Positions 50,701 through 60,561 of a stretch of 64,000 nt of DNA are shown here, in pieces. The translations under genes were made by a program, and so were the position numbers. Numbering within the stretch: position 1 is the stretch's first letter; the number at the start of each line of letters is the position of its first letter. The DNA comes from Citrobacter amalonaticus (GTDB taxonomy: Bacteria; Pseudomonadota; Gammaproteobacteria; Enterobacterales; Enterobacteriaceae), in contig JARDVN010000001.1 of NCBI GenBank assembly GCA_028994555.1, forward strand, positions 2,728,001 through 2,792,000. Reading direction: 5' to 3'. The notes beneath the pieces are model-generated. The model saw only the letters and a list, made by a program, of their open reading frames with translations. It was not told the origin of the DNA and did not search any database.

Positions 50701-51656
50701 ATGAGTACACTTGAACCTCCGGCACGCGTAGAAAAGCCGGGCGGCTTTACGTTCTGGCTGGCGCGCGTGCAGATGAAACACGGGCGCAAACTGGTGATAG
50801 CGCTGCCTTACGTCTGGTTGATCCTGCTGTTCCTGCTGCCTTTTTTGATCGTCTTTAAAATCAGTCTGGCGGAGATGGCGCGGGCGATCCCGCCGTATAC
50901 GGAGCTGATGGAGTGGGCCGACGGGCAACTGTCGATCACGCTTAATCTGGGTAACTTCCTGCAACTGACGGACGATCCGCTCTATTTTGATGCCTATCTG
51001 CAGTCGCTACAGGTGGCGGGGGATCTCGACGCTCTGCTGTCTGCTACTGGGGTATCCATTGGCGTGGGCGGTGGCGCACAGCAAGCCGTCAACGCGTAAT
51101 ATTCTGCTGTTGCTGGTGATCCTGCCGTCATGGACCTCGTTTTTGATCCGCGTTTATGCCTGGATGGGGATCCTGAAAAATAATGGTGTGCTGAATAACT
51201 TTTTGCTGTGGCTGGGGGGTGATCGACCAGCCGCTGACGATTCTGCACACCAATCTGGCGGTGTATATCGGCATTGTGTACGCCTATCTGCCGTTCATGG
51301 TACTGCCGATTTATACCGCACTGACGCGGATTGATTATTCGCTGGTGGAAGCGTCGCTGGATCTGGGCGCTCGCCCGCTGAAAACCTTCTTTAGCGTGAT
51401 CGTCCCGCTGACCAAAGGCGGGATTATTGCCGGTTCTATGCTGGTGTTTATTCCGGCGGTGGGCGAGTTTGTGATCCCGGAACTGCTCGGCGGACCAGAC
51501 AGCATCATGATTGGGCGCGTACTGTGGCAGGAGTTCTTTAACAACCGCGACTGGCCGGTGGCGTCTGCGGTCGCGATTGTTATGTTGCTGCTGCTGATCG
51601 TCCCGATCATGTGGTTCCACAAACATCAGCAAAAAAGTGGAGGGGAACACGGATGA
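50701..51656 (+). CDS. potH: Putrescine ABC importer permease PotH
   Basis: Start ATG 50701 (MSTLEPPARVEKPGG). Two breaks, at G5 51018-51022 and G6 51214-51219, each one G too long; the repaired protein has 317 residues as in E. coli, reading LQVAGISTLCCLLLGYPLAW and LWLGVIDQPLTILH across the joins. Six helices with the EAA loop SLVEASLDLGARPLKTFFSV. Its stop overlaps the potI ATG (ATGA). Confidence 0.94.
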
Positions 51657-52498
51657 ACAATTTACCGGTTATTCGTTCGCCCTGGCGCATTATGATTCTG
51701 GTACTCGGGTTTACCTTTCTCTATGCGCCGATGCTGATGCTGGTCATCTACTCGTTTAACAGTTCCAAACTGGTCACGGTGTGGGCAGGATGGTCCACGC
51801 GCTGGTACGGCGAACTTTTTCGTGACAGCGCAATGATGAGCGCGGTGGGTTTGAGTCTGACCATCGCCGCCTGTGCGGCGACGATGGCGGCCATACTCGG
51901 CACGATTGCCGCAGTGGTGATGGTGCGTTTTGGCCGCTTTCGTGGATCGAACGGCTTCGCCTTTATGATCACCGCGCCGCTGGTCATGCCGGATGTGATC
52001 ACTGGGCTCTCGCTACTGCTGCTGTTTGTTGCGCTGGGCCATGCGATCGGCTGGCCGTCGGATCGCGGTATGCTGACTATCTGGCTGGCTCACGTCACCT
52101 TCTGTACGGCCTATGTGGCGGTGGTGATCTCCTCGCGCCTGCGTGAACTGGATCGCTCCATTGAGGAAGCGGCAATGGATCTGGGAGCGACGCCGCTAAA
52201 AGTGTTTTTTGTGATTACGCTACCGATGATTATGCCGGCGGTGGTCTCTGGCTGGCTGCTGGCGTTCACCCTGTCGCTGGACGATCTGGTCATTGCCAGC
52301 TTTGTCTCCGGACCGGGCGCGACCACATTGCCGATGCTGGTCTTTTCCAGCGTGCGGATGGGCGTTAACCCGGAAATCAACGCCCTGGCGACGCTGATCC
52401 TCGGCGTGGTCGGAATTGTCGGATTTATCGCCTGGTATCTGATGGCGCGCACCGAAAAACAGCGTATCCGCGATATCCAGCGTGCAAGACGCGACTGA
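51653..52498 (+). CDS. potI: Putrescine ABC importer permease PotI
   Basis: 281 residues, intact; start ATG 51653 (MNNLPVIRSPWRIMIL), preceded by GGAGGGG inside potH. Six membrane helices and the EAA loop SIEEAAMDLGATPLKVFFVI. It forms the channel with PotH. Confidence 0.95.
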   Translation: MNNLPVIRSPWRIMILVLGFTFLYAPMLMLVIYSFNSSKLVTVWAGWSTRWYGELFRDSAMMSAVGLSLTIAACAATMAAILGTIAAVVMVRFGRFRGSNGFAFMITAPLVMPDVITGLSLLLLFVALGHAIGWPSDRGMLTIWLAHVTFCTAYVAVVISSRLRELDRSIEEAAMDLGATPLKVFFVITLPMIMPAVVSGWLLAFTLSLDDLVIASFVSGPGATTLPMLVFSSVRMGVNPEINALATLILGVVGIVGFIAWYLMARTEKQRIRDIQRARRD

Positions 52499-52557
52499 AG
52501 ACACTAAAATCTGCCAACCTGGCTACACAATGCCGCGCTCGTCGCGGCATTGTTTTC

Positions 52558-53046
52558 ATGGAAGACGATTCGTTGGGATTTTTAAAAAAAACATCCTCAT
52601 CACATGCCCGCCTGAATGTGCCCACGCTGGTGCAGGTGGCGGCGCTCGCCATTATTATGATCCGTGGGCTCGACCTGCTGATGATCTTCAACACCCTCGG
52701 CGTTCGCGGACTGGCTGAGTTTATTCATCGCAGCGTGCAGACATGGAATTTAACGCTGGTTTTTCTCGGCAGCCTGGTGCTGGTGTTTATTGAAATCTGG
52801 TGTGCGTTTTCACTGGTGAAAGGGCGGAACTGGGCGCGCTGGGTGTATCTGCTCACCCAGGTGATTGCCGCTGGCTATTTGTGGGCGGCCTCGCTGGGCT
52901 ACGGCTATCCAGAGCTGTTCAGCATTGCCGGTGAGTCAAAGCGGGAGATTCTGCGTACGCTGGTGATGCAAAAACTGCCCGATATGCTGGTGCTGCTATT
53001 ACTGTTTGTGCCCGCGGCCAGTCGTCGCTTCTTCCGTTTACAATAA
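52558..53046 (+). CDS. ybjO: Inner membrane protein YbjO (DUF2593)
   Basis: 162 residues, intact; start ATG 52558 ([15 protein letters not shown]). Four predicted helices: [35 protein letters not shown], a third around [19 protein letters not shown] and a fourth near [13 protein letters not shown]. Function unknown; follows potI by 59 bases and may be read from the pot operon. Confidence 0.9.
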   Translation: MEDDSLGFLKKTSSSHARLNVPTLVQVAALAIIMIRGLDLLMIFNTLGVRGLAEFIHRSVQTWNLTLVFLGSLVLVFIEIWCAFSLVKGRNWARWVYLLTQVIAAGYLWAASLGYGYPELFSIAGESKREILRTLVMQKLPDMLVLLLLFVPAASRRFFRLQ

Positions 53047-53086
53047 TGTGTATAATCCTCGCCCCTGTTCAGATAAAGGTTTTCGT

Positions 53087-54215
53087 ATGCAGTGCGCACT
53101 CTATGACGCCGGTCGTTGTCATTCCTGTCAGTGGGTAACGCAGCCCGTTGGCGAGCAACTCACCACCAAAACCGCCGATCTGCAAAATCTGCTTGCCGGT
53201 TTTCCAGTCGGGGGAGTGGTGCGCGCCGGTCAGCGGCCCGGAGCAGGCGTTTCGCAATAAAGCGAAAATGGTTGTTAGCGGCAGTGTCGAGAAACCCCTG
53301 CTGGGGATGCTGCATCGCGACGGAACACCGGAAGATTTGTGCGATTGTCCACTCTATCCCGCCTCATTTGCGCCGGTGTTTGCTGCGCTAAAACCGTTTA
53401 TCGCCCGTGCCGGGTTAACGCCCTATAACGTGGCGCGCAAGCGTGGCGAGCTGAAGTACATTTTGCTGACGGAAAGTCAGTTTAATGGCGGTATGATGCT
53501 GCGTTTCGTTCTGCGCTCCGACAATAAAATGGCGCAATTACGTGCTGCGCTGCCAGAATTACAGGCGCAACTGCCGCAACTGAAGGTCATTAGCGTCAAT
53601 CTCCAGCCGGTGCATATGGCGATTATGGAAGGGGAGACGGAAATCTTCCTGACTGAACAGCAGGCGCTGGCTGAGCGGTTTAACGATGTGCCGCTGTGGA
53701 TCCGCCCACAAAGCTTCTTCCAGACCAACCCGGCGGTGGCAAGCCAGTTGTATGCCACCGCGCGTGACTGGGTGCGACAATTGCCGGTAAACCACATGTG
53801 GGATCTGTTCTGCGGCGTCGGCGGTTTTGGGTTGCACTGCGCCACACCGCAGATGCAGTTAACCGGAATTGAAATTGCCCCGGAAGCCATTGCCTGCGCG
53901 AAGCAGTCCGCGCAAGAACTGGGCTTAACCCATCTTCATTTTCAGGCGCTGGATTCCACGCAGTTTGCCACTCAGCAAGGCGCAGCGCCGGAGCTGGTGC
54001 TGGTGAATCCGCCGCGCCGCGGTATCGGAAAACCGCTGTGTGATTACCTCAGCCGGATGGCGCCGCAATTTATTCTCTATTCCAGCTGTAATGCGCAGAC
54101 GATGGCAAAAGATATTGCCGCGTTGCCGGGCTATCGCATCGAACGGGTTCAGCTTTTCGATATGTTCCCGCATACGGCACATTATGAAGTGCTGACATTA
54201 CTAATTCGAATTTAA
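53087..54215 (+). CDS. rlmC: 23S rRNA (uracil-747-C5)-methyltransferase RlmC (RumB)
   Basis: Start ATG 53087 ([14 protein letters not shown]). The G5 run 53210-53214 breaks the frame; with four G it reads [18 protein letters not shown] and gives 375 residues as in E. coli. N-terminal Cys residues ([14 protein letters not shown], with C82-type CDCPLYP) hold an iron-sulfur cluster. SAM-binding [22 protein letters not shown], and the catalytic nucleophile Cys in [11 protein letters not shown]. It methylates U747 of 23S rRNA. Confidence 0.95.
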
Positions 54216-54276
54216 GCGTAGTGACATCAATATTTAATGGGAGAGGGAGTGGCATACTTCCCGGCCATATTTCTTA

Positions 54277-54715
54277 ATGAACTCAACGATGAATAAAATA
54301 ATTCTTTTGCCGATGGTAGCACTCGGCCTGGCAGGTTGTACGTCAGTTAAAGTCACGCCATTACCGAAGACTGAACTGATCGATCGTATTTGTATTCAAA
54401 AAAATGATGCAGTGAAGGTGAGTGACTTACTCTCGGTTGTTCAACAACGGCTTCAGTATCATCAAATTCGTTCTGAAGTCTTTTCCACTGAACGACCCGA
54501 TAATTGTCACTATATTATGAATTACACAGCGTACCGCACATGGGATGTGGTGCCGTATCTTTCTTCGGCTGATTTTACGATCAATCGTGATGGGGTGATG
54601 ATTGCTTCAGCGAATTTTCATCTGCGGGCAGGAGGGGGGATTATCATTAATGAAGTGGCGGGGAACAGAATATAAAATTAACCCCGTTATTGATCGTTTA
54701 GTGGGTACAAACTGA
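54277..54715 (+). CDS. Putative lipoprotein resembling the Sbal_3080 family
   Basis: ATG at 54277 (MNSTMNKIILLPMV) or 54289. Signal peptide with lipobox LAGC (Cys at about 21). The G6 run 54634-54639 breaks the frame; with five G the C-terminus reads GGGLSLMKWRGTEYKINPVI and ends DRLVGTN, giving 145 residues. I believe small lipoproteins called Sbal_3080 share the core here (ICIQKN ... VKVSDLL, then CHYIMNYTAYRTWDVVPYLS and a basic C-terminus). Function unknown. It lies between rlmC and artJ, where E. coli K-12 has no such gene as I recall, so it is probably accessory. Confidence 0.7.
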
Positions 54716-54728
54716 CGCTTTTACTACC

Positions 54729-54756
54729 AATATGGCCCGCATTTGCGGGCCATATT
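54729..54756. terminator. Bidirectional terminator between the lipoprotein gene and artJ
   Basis: AATATGGCCCGCA-TT-TGCGGGCCATATT: a perfect 13-bp stem between convergent genes. Confidence 0.85.
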
Positions 54757-54764
54757 CATTATGA

Positions 54765-55497
54765 TTACTGCGGGAACCACTGGTCGTTGATTTTTTGGTA
54801 CGTACCATCAGCTTTGATCGCCGCCAGCGCAGCGTTCAGTTTATCCAGCAGTACTTTATTGTCCGGGCGAACGGCAATGCCAAGCCCGGTGCCGAAGTAC
54901 TGCGGATCGGTAACTTTTTCAGTCGCCACACCCAACTGAGGGTTGGTTTTCAGCCACTCATTGACCACGGCAGTGTCGCCGAACACGCCATCAATACGGC
55001 CATTTTTCAGGTCGATAAACGCATTCTGATAGCTGTCATAGGCCACGGTTTTCACTTCCGGGTGCTTGTCCTGCAAGTATTTCTGGTGAGTGGTACCATT
55101 TTCCATCCCGATACGTTTACCTTTCAGATCGGCAAAGGTTTTGTAGGTATCTTTCTTCGAAATCACCAGCGCCGAGTTGGCATAGTAGGGGGGTCGTAAA
55201 CGCCACCTGTTTGCTCCGTTCCGGCGTGATATCCATACCGGAAATGACCGCATCATATTTTTTGAATTTGAGTGCCGGGATCAGGCTGTCAAACGCATGG
55301 TTGGTGAAAGTGCATTCTGCCTGCATTTGTTTGCACAAGGCTTTTGCCAGATCGAGGTCGAAGCCGACGATTTGGTTATTCGCATCCATAGATTCGAACG
55401 GTGGATAGGTCGCAGAAACGCCGAAGCTGATTTTTTCTGCGGCAGCAGCACCGAAGGTGAAAGAGGCAAGTAATGTGGCCAGAACTAACTTTTTCAT
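54765..55497 (-). CDS. artJ: Arginine-binding periplasmic protein ArtJ
   Basis: Start ATG 55497 (MKKLVLATLLASFTFG). The signal peptide ends at GAAAA. The G6 run 55188-55193 breaks the frame; with five G it reads VAFTTPYYANSALVISKK and gives 243 residues as in E. coli. SBP_bac_3 fold with FGVSATYPPFESMD, GFDLDLAKALC, AVISGMDITPER and GVFGDTAVV. High-affinity L-arginine receptor for ArtQMP; paralogous to artI in this window. Own promoter with ARG boxes. Confidence 0.95.
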
Positions 55498-55556
55498 GGT
55501 TGGACTCCCGTTGTGATGAGGCGCCGTTTCTGCGGCATAGATTTACAATGCCAGCA

Positions 55557-55595
55557 ATTGAATTTATATGCAATAAAAATGATTAACTATTTTTT
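55557..55595 (-). promoter_or_regulatory. Paired ARG boxes (ArgR operator) upstream of artJ
   Basis: Box 1 ATTGAATTTATATGCAAT (55557-55574) is close to the consensus TGAAT-N4-ATTCA; after the usual three-base spacer comes the weaker AATGATTAACTATTTTTT (55578-55595). The pair is 60-98 bases upstream of the artJ start. Confidence 0.7.
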
Positions 55596-55602
55596 GTCGT
55601 AT

Positions 55603-55637
55603 AAAAAAAAGACGGACAAGTTAGAGGCTTGTCCGTC
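55603..55637 (-). terminator. Terminator of the artPIQM operon
   Basis: Minus strand GACGGACAAG-N7-CTTGTCCGTC followed by TTTTTTTT, located 30 bases past the artM stop. Confidence 0.9.
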
Positions 55638-55667
55638 ATGGTGATACTGATTTATGCAATAAAGTGC

Positions 55668-56336
55668 TTAATTGCGACGTTCAAAGGCCAGCGCTTTGCT
55701 TTCAATCAGGCGCATCATTAACGTCAACAGACCGTTGACGATCAGGTAGATGACACCCGCTGCGCCGAACACCATCACATCGTAAGTGCGACCGTACAGC
55801 AGTTGGCTGTAGCCCATCACTTCCATCAGGGTGATGGTATACGCCAGAGACGTACTCTTAAACACCAGCACGACTTCGTTGGAATACGAGGAGAGGGCGC
55901 GTTTCAGGGCATACGGCAACAGGATCGCCAGCGTATCTTTCTTGCTCATCCCCAGCGCACCGCAGGACTGCCACTGGCCTTCCGGAATCGCGCGAATCGC
56001 CCCGTAGAACAACTGCGTGGTATAAGCTGCGCTGTTCAACGATAGTGCGATCAGCGCACATAACCAAGGTTCTGACAGCAGGTGCCACAGAACCGGATAT
56101 TCCTGCAGAGAGGGAAACTGCCCCGGACCGTAGTAGATCAAGAAGATCTGTACCAGCAGCGGCGTACCGGTAAACAGCGTGATATAGCCGCGAACCAGCC
56201 AGACTACCACCGGCGTTTTCAGCGTCAGCACGATAGTAAAAATGAGCGACAGAATCAGGGCGACGACGATAGACGCCACCGTAAGCGTCAGGCTGGTATG
56301 CAGCCCTTTTAGCAGTTCAGGTAAATACTCAAACAT
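55668..56336 (-). CDS. artM: Arginine ABC importer permease ArtM
   Basis: 222 residues, intact. HisM-type polar amino acid permease with five helices; the EAA loop reads IPEGQWQSCGALGMSKKDTL. Start ATG 56336 directly abuts the artQ stop. Pairs with ArtQ in the membrane and docks ArtP. Confidence 0.95.
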   Translation of the reverse strand: MFEYLPELLKGLHTSLTLTVASIVVALILSLIFTIVLTLKTPVVVWLVRGYITLFTGTPLLVQIFLIYYGPGQFPSLQEYPVLWHLLSEPWLCALIALSLNSAAYTTQLFYGAIRAIPEGQWQSCGALGMSKKDTLAILLPYALKRALSSYSNEVVLVFKSTSLAYTITLMEVMGYSQLLYGRTYDVMVFGAAGVIYLIVNGLLTLMMRLIESKALAFERRN

Positions 56337-57052
56337 CAGCCTGGTCTCCGCTCAAAACGTGTCGCGCGCAGGTCAATGCGTTTGAGAATGTACTGGCTCA
56401 CCAGCGTAATCACCAGGTAGATCGCTGCCGCGATGATGTACCAGTTAAACGGCTCCTGAGTTCGCGTGGCAATGCTCTTGGTTTGTAGCATCAGGTCATT
56501 GACGCTGATAAGGCTCACCAGCGCGGTATCTTTCAGCAATACCAGCCACTGGTTGCCGAGCCCCGGCAGCGCGTGACGCCACATTTGCGGCATCACCAGC
56601 CGGAAGAAAATCGCGGTCTTCGACAGTCCCAACGCTTGGCCGGATTCCCACTGACCCAGCGGGACGGCTTTCAGCGCGCCGCGCAGGGTTTGCGACGCAT
56701 AGGCCGCGTAAAGCAGCGAGAGCGCAATCACACCACACAGGAACGGGCTGACGTCGAAGTTTTCGATCTCCATTCGTACCGGAATCTGCACGACGCCCAG
56801 ATTGATTGTAAAGCCATCCGAGAGCATCAGCAGCAGTTGAGAGGAGCCGAAATAGATAAACAGCACCACCAGAATTTCCGGCAGGCCGCGTAAAATGGTG
56901 ACCAGCGCGGACCCCGTCCACGCCACAGGACGAAACTTCACTGACTCCCAGACGGCGAACAGCATTGCCAGCGCCAGTCCGAGGATCAGTGCACAAACGG
57001 CAAGGCCGACGGTCATCCCGGCGGCGCTTGCAAGGGGGAAAAATTCGTTCAT
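56336..57052 (-). CDS. artQ: Arginine ABC importer permease ArtQ
   Basis: 238 residues, intact, start ATG 57052 ([16 protein letters not shown]). Polar amino acid permease, five helices, EAA loop [20 protein letters not shown]. Six bases downstream of artI. Confidence 0.95.
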   Translation of the reverse strand: MNEFFPLASAAGMTVGLAVCALILGLALAMLFAVWESVKFRPVAWTGSALVTILRGLPEILVVLFIYFGSSQLLLMLSDGFTINLGVVQIPVRMEIENFDVSPFLCGVIALSLLYAAYASQTLRGALKAVPLGQWESGQALGLSKTAIFFRLVMPQMWRHALPGLGNQWLVLLKDTALVSLISVNDLMLQTKSIATRTQEPFNWYIIAAAIYLVITLVSQYILKRIDLRATRFERRPG

Positions 57053-57058
57053 CAAGGC

Positions 57059-57790
57059 TTACTTCTGGAACCATTTGTTATAGATGGTTTCGTAAGTCCC
57101 ATCTTTTTTCACTTTTTCCAGCGCAGCATTGAATTTCTGCTGCAGTTCCGTATTGCCCTGGCGTACGGCGATGCCCAGACCGGTGCCGAAGTAATCTTTA
57201 TCCGTCACTTTGTCGCCAACCGGCGCCAGTTTCGGATTGTCTTTCAGCCACTCAGTGACCACAGCCGTATCACCGAATACACCGTCGATGCGGCCATTTT
57301 GCAGATCCAGTTTGGCATTCTGGTAGCTGTCATACGGAACGGTAGTGATTTCCGGGTGTTTATCCATGATGAATTTCTGGTGAGTGGTGCCGTTCTGCAC
57401 GCCCACTTTCTTGCCTTTCAGCTGATCAACGCCGGTGAATTTCCCCTGCTGACCAATGAACAGCGCGGAGTTGTCATAGTAAGGCGTGGTGAACAGCACC
57501 TGTTTTTCACGCTCTGGGGTGATGTCCATCCCGGCCATGACCGCATCAAAACGACGGAATTTCAGGCTCGGGATCAGGCTGTCAAACGCCTGGTTGGTGA
57601 AGGTGCAAGTGGCGTCAATCTCTTTACACAGCGCATTGGCCAGATCGACATCAAAGCCGACAATTTTGTTATTCGCGTCCATCGATTCAAAAGGAGGATA
57701 GGACGCTTCGGTCGCAAAACGAAGGGTCTGGGCTGCTGTAGCGGAAAGGCTAAAGCCTGCGATAAGCGCGGCAATCAGAACTTTTTTCAT
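57059..57790 (-). CDS. artI: Arginine-transport periplasmic binding protein ArtI
   Basis: 243 residues, intact; start ATG 57790 (MKKVLIAALIAGFSLS). The signal peptide ends at SATAA. SBP_bac_3 fold, FATEASYPPFESMD, AVMAGMDITPEREKQ, GVFGDTAVVTEW. Close paralogue of ArtJ; second gene of the artPIQM operon. Confidence 0.95.
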   Translation of the reverse strand: MKKVLIAALIAGFSLSATAAQTLRFATEASYPPFESMDANNKIVGFDVDLANALCKEIDATCTFTNQAFDSLIPSLKFRRFDAVMAGMDITPEREKQVLFTTPYYDNSALFIGQQGKFTGVDQLKGKKVGVQNGTTHQKFIMDKHPEITTVPYDSYQNAKLDLQNGRIDGVFGDTAVVTEWLKDNPKLAPVGDKVTDKDYFGTGLGIAVRQGNTELQQKFNAALEKVKKDGTYETIYNKWFQK

Positions 57791-57806
57791 TGTGTTGTCC
57801 CGAATC

Positions 57807-58535
57807 TTAGTGAGAGAGATAGTTTTTAAATGCTTCGGTCTGCGGGTCGGTAAAGCAACTCGCATTACCCTGCTCGACGATATGACCATTTTCCATATAC
57901 ACCACGCGGCTGGCGGTTTTGCGCGCCACTTCCACTTCGTGCGTCACGATCACTTGTGTAATGTTCGTTTCCGCCAGCTCACGAATGATGCTGACGATCT
58001 GCGCGGTAATTTCCGGGTCCAGCGCGGCGGTAGGCTCATCAAACAGCAGAACCTGCGGTTCCATCATCAGCGCGCGGGCAATGGCCACACGCTGTTGCTG
58101 CCCACCGGAAAGATGCAGCGGATAACGATCGCTGTACGGCTTCAGACGCAGGCGATCCAGCAGCTTTTCGGCGCGCGCTAACGCCTGATCTTTCGACAGA
58201 CCCAGCACGCGGCAGGGGGCTTCAATCAGGTTTTGTTGCACGGTAAGGTGCGGCCAGAGATTGTACTGCTGAAAGACCATGCCGACATTCTGACGCAGGT
58301 CGCGAATCGCTTTATCTGACGGCGCTTTGCGGAAGTCGAAATGGTTTCCCGCAATGCTGAGCGTACCGGAACGCGGCATCTCAAGCAGATTGAGTACCCG
58401 CAGCAGTGAGCTTTTACCGGCCCCGCTTGGGCCCAGTAACACCAGTGTTTCACCCTGCGGGCAATCCAGCGTGATATCGAACAGCGCCTGATGCGCGCCG
58501 TAGAAGCAGTTAATGCCGTTTAATTGAATACTCAT
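57807..58535 (-). CDS. artP: Arginine ABC importer ATP-binding protein ArtP
   Basis: 242 residues, intact; start ATG 58535 ([16 protein letters not shown]). Walker [12 protein letters not shown], signature [12 protein letters not shown], Walker [13 protein letters not shown], switch His in [10 protein letters not shown]. First gene of artPIQM; ARG boxes lie upstream. Confidence 0.95.
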   Translation of the reverse strand: MSIQLNGINCFYGAHQALFDITLDCPQGETLVLLGPSGAGKSSLLRVLNLLEMPRSGTLSIAGNHFDFRKAPSDKAIRDLRQNVGMVFQQYNLWPHLTVQQNLIEAPCRVLGLSKDQALARAEKLLDRLRLKPYSDRYPLHLSGGQQQRVAIARALMMEPQVLLFDEPTAALDPEITAQIVSIIRELAETNITQVIVTHEVEVARKTASRVVYMENGHIVEQGNASCFTDPQTEAFKNYLSH

Positions 58536-58590
58536 TGATACTCGTATACTGGCCGTCTGATAGCTATTGAAGCCGCAGATAGTACCTTTG

Positions 58591-58629
58591 ACAGAATAGT
58601 TATGCAATATTTATGCTTTAAAAGTTAAA
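58591..58629 (-). promoter_or_regulatory. Candidate ARG boxes upstream of artP
   Basis: ACAGAATAGTTATGCAAT (58591-58608), three-base spacer, TATGCTTTAAAAGTTAAA (58612-58629): two imperfect matches to the ArgR box with the canonical spacing, 56-94 bases upstream of the artP start. Confidence 0.55.
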
Positions 58630-58690
58630 TATAGCGCGCATTTCCCCCTTAAACATAGCACAAAATAGCGAGGGGAAAGGGCGACAAGAA

Positions 58691-58725
58691 CAATTGTCGG
58701 CATTCCATGCAGAATGCCGGACAAT
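58691..58725 (-). terminator. Probable terminator of ybjP
   Basis: On the minus strand ATTGTCCGGCATTC-N6-GAATGCCGACAAT forms a stem with one bulge, followed by TGTTCTTG; 41 bases past the ybjP stop. Confidence 0.5.
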
Positions 58726-58765
58726 TTACGGGGGTTACAATTTTTAGCGCGTTTAAGCGGAGAGA

Positions 58766-59281
58766 TTAACGGTTTTCAACCGACTGACGAAGCGTACCGG
58801 CCGGGGCATGCACGCTGCCGCCGAGATAGCGAACATCGTCAACGACCCAGCACTGGCCTTCACGGATCATCAGCACTTCATCCTGCCAGTTCTGATCGCC
58901 CTGTTTCAACGCAACGCGTAGCGGGATGTTTCGTGCATCACTATTCGGAATGGTCGAGGCGCTGGCGACGCTGGCGCTGTCCGGCGGCGTTGTCCGACTG
59001 GAGAACGGATCGCTGCCCATCAGTTGACGATGCGCACTGTCACGACTGGCATCCGACAGCAGTTTCGCCAGGCTGTCGCTCAGATAAGGGCGCAGGGCGG
59101 TGATGTCATTACTGCGGTTCTGGATACGATAGTCATAAAATTGTTGAGCCACACTGTCCGGCCCACCATCCACACAGGCTCCCGCACGCGGACCGTTGTC
59201 TTTATAGGCGGGCGTAACGGTGGTGCAGGCGCTGAGCAGCAGCGCGCAAGGGATGAGCAGGGAGAGTTTCGAATAGCGCAT
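58766..59281 (-). CDS. ybjP: Lipoprotein YbjP
   Basis: 171 residues, intact; start ATG 59281 (MRYSKLSLLIPCALLL), lipobox LLSAC at about 18-22. DUF3828-type periplasmic domain with FYDYRIQNRSNDITALRPYL and QCWVVDDVRYLGGS. Function unknown. In the E. coli genome it likewise sits beside artP. Confidence 0.92.
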   Translation of the reverse strand: MRYSKLSLLIPCALLLSACTTVTPAYKDNGPRAGACVDGGPDSVAQQFYDYRIQNRSNDITALRPYLSDSLAKLLSDASRDSAHRQLMGSDPFSSRTTPPDSASVASASTIPNSDARNIPLRVALKQGDQNWQDEVLMIREGQCWVVDDVRYLGGSVHAPAGTLRQSVENR

Positions 59282-59409
59282 AGTGATTTCCTTATAAGCG
59301 TTCTGCCATGAGTCTTCTAAGATAACAGTCATCTACGATAATCAATTATATCCTTTCAATGATAGTGTATGGCGCTGATAATGTGCTGAATGTAATCAGG
59401 AGAGAAATC

Positions 59410-59734
59410 ATGCAATTTTCGACAACCCCCACGCTTGAAGGACAAAGCATCGTGGAATACTGCGGTGTAGTCACCGGCGAAGCCATTCTGGGCGCGAATA
59501 TCTTCCGGGACTTTTTTTGCCGGTATCCGCGATATCGTCGGCGGTCGTTCAGGCGCTTACGAAAAAGAGTTACGCAAAGCGCGTGAAATTGCTTTCGCAG
59601 AGCTGGGCGAACAGGCGAAAGCGCTGGGCGCTGACGCCGTAGTTGGCATTGATATCGATTATGAAACGGTCGGCAAAGACAGCAGCATGCTGATGGTCAG
59701 CGTCAGCGGGACGGCGGTGAAAACGCGTCGATGA
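59410..59734 (+). CDS. ybjQ: YbjQ family protein (UPF0145)
   Basis: Start ATG 59410 ([17 protein letters not shown]) after CAGGAGAG. The T7 run 59512-59518 breaks the frame; with six T it reads [19 protein letters not shown] and gives 107 residues as in E. coli. YbjQ/UPF0145 proteins form pentamers; conserved [20 protein letters not shown] segment here. Function unknown. Its stop overlaps the amiD ATG (ATGA). Confidence 0.92.
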
Positions 59735-60561
59735 GAAAGGGGTTATGGCTGGCGGCCTTTGCGTTATTCCTGACGGGATGCGCAGGCGAAAAAGGGATCG
59801 TTGATAAAGACGTTTATCAGCTTGATACCCGTCATCAGGCGCAGGCGGCCTATCCGCGTATCAAAGTGTTGGTGATCCACTATACAGCGGATGATTTTGA
59901 TAGCTCGCTGGCGACGCTGACCGATAAAAACGTCAGCGCGCATTATCTGATCCCGTCCGTGCCGCCGATGCATCGCGGTAAACCGCGTATCTGGCAACTG
60001 GTGCCGGAACAGGATCTGGCGTGGCATGCCGGTATCAGCTTCTGGCGCGGCGCGACGCGCATCAACGACACCTCGATCGGCATTGAGCTGGAAAATCGCG
60101 GCTGGCAAAAATCGGTGGGTGATAAATATTTTGCCCCGTTTGAGCCTGCGCAGATTCAGGCGCTGATCCCGCTGGCGAAAGACATTATCGCCCGTTATGA
60201 CATCAAGCCACAGAACGTGGTCGCGCATGCGGATATTGCTCCGCAGCGAAAAGACGATCCCGGTCCGCTGTTTCCCTGGCGAGCGCTGGCAGATCAGGGC
60301 ATTGGCGCCTGGCCTGACGCTCAGCGAGTCAATTTCTACCTCGCCGGACGGTCGCCGCACATGCCCGTTGAGATGGCGTCACTGCTGGATTTGCTGGGGC
60401 GCTACGGGTATGACGTCAAGCCCGAAATGACCGCGCGTGAACAGCAGCGCGTCGTGATGGCGTTTCAGATGCACTTCCGCCCGACGTTATGGAACGGCGT
60501 TGCTGATGCCGAAACGCAGGCGATTGCTGAGGCGTTACTGGAAAAGTATGGGCAAGGTTAG
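59731..60561 (+). CDS. amiD: N-acetylmuramoyl-L-alanine amidase AmiD (outer-membrane lipoprotein)
   Basis: 276 residues, intact. Lipobox LTGC at about 14-17. Amidase_2 domain: zinc ligands His in [26 protein letters not shown] (His and Asp), catalytic Glu in [11 protein letters not shown], then a C-terminal PG_binding_1-like domain (about 195-270). It cleaves anhydro-muropeptides; translation is coupled to ybjQ. Converges with ybjS (4-bp overlap). Confidence 0.95.
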   Translation: MRKGLWLAAFALFLTGCAGEKGIVDKDVYQLDTRHQAQAAYPRIKVLVIHYTADDFDSSLATLTDKNVSAHYLIPSVPPMHRGKPRIWQLVPEQDLAWHAGISFWRGATRINDTSIGIELENRGWQKSVGDKYFAPFEPAQIQALIPLAKDIIARYDIKPQNVVAHADIAPQRKDDPGPLFPWRALADQGIGAWPDAQRVNFYLAGRSPHMPVEMASLLDLLGRYGYDVKPEMTAREQQRVVMAFQMHFRPTLWNGVADAETQAIAEALLEKYGQG

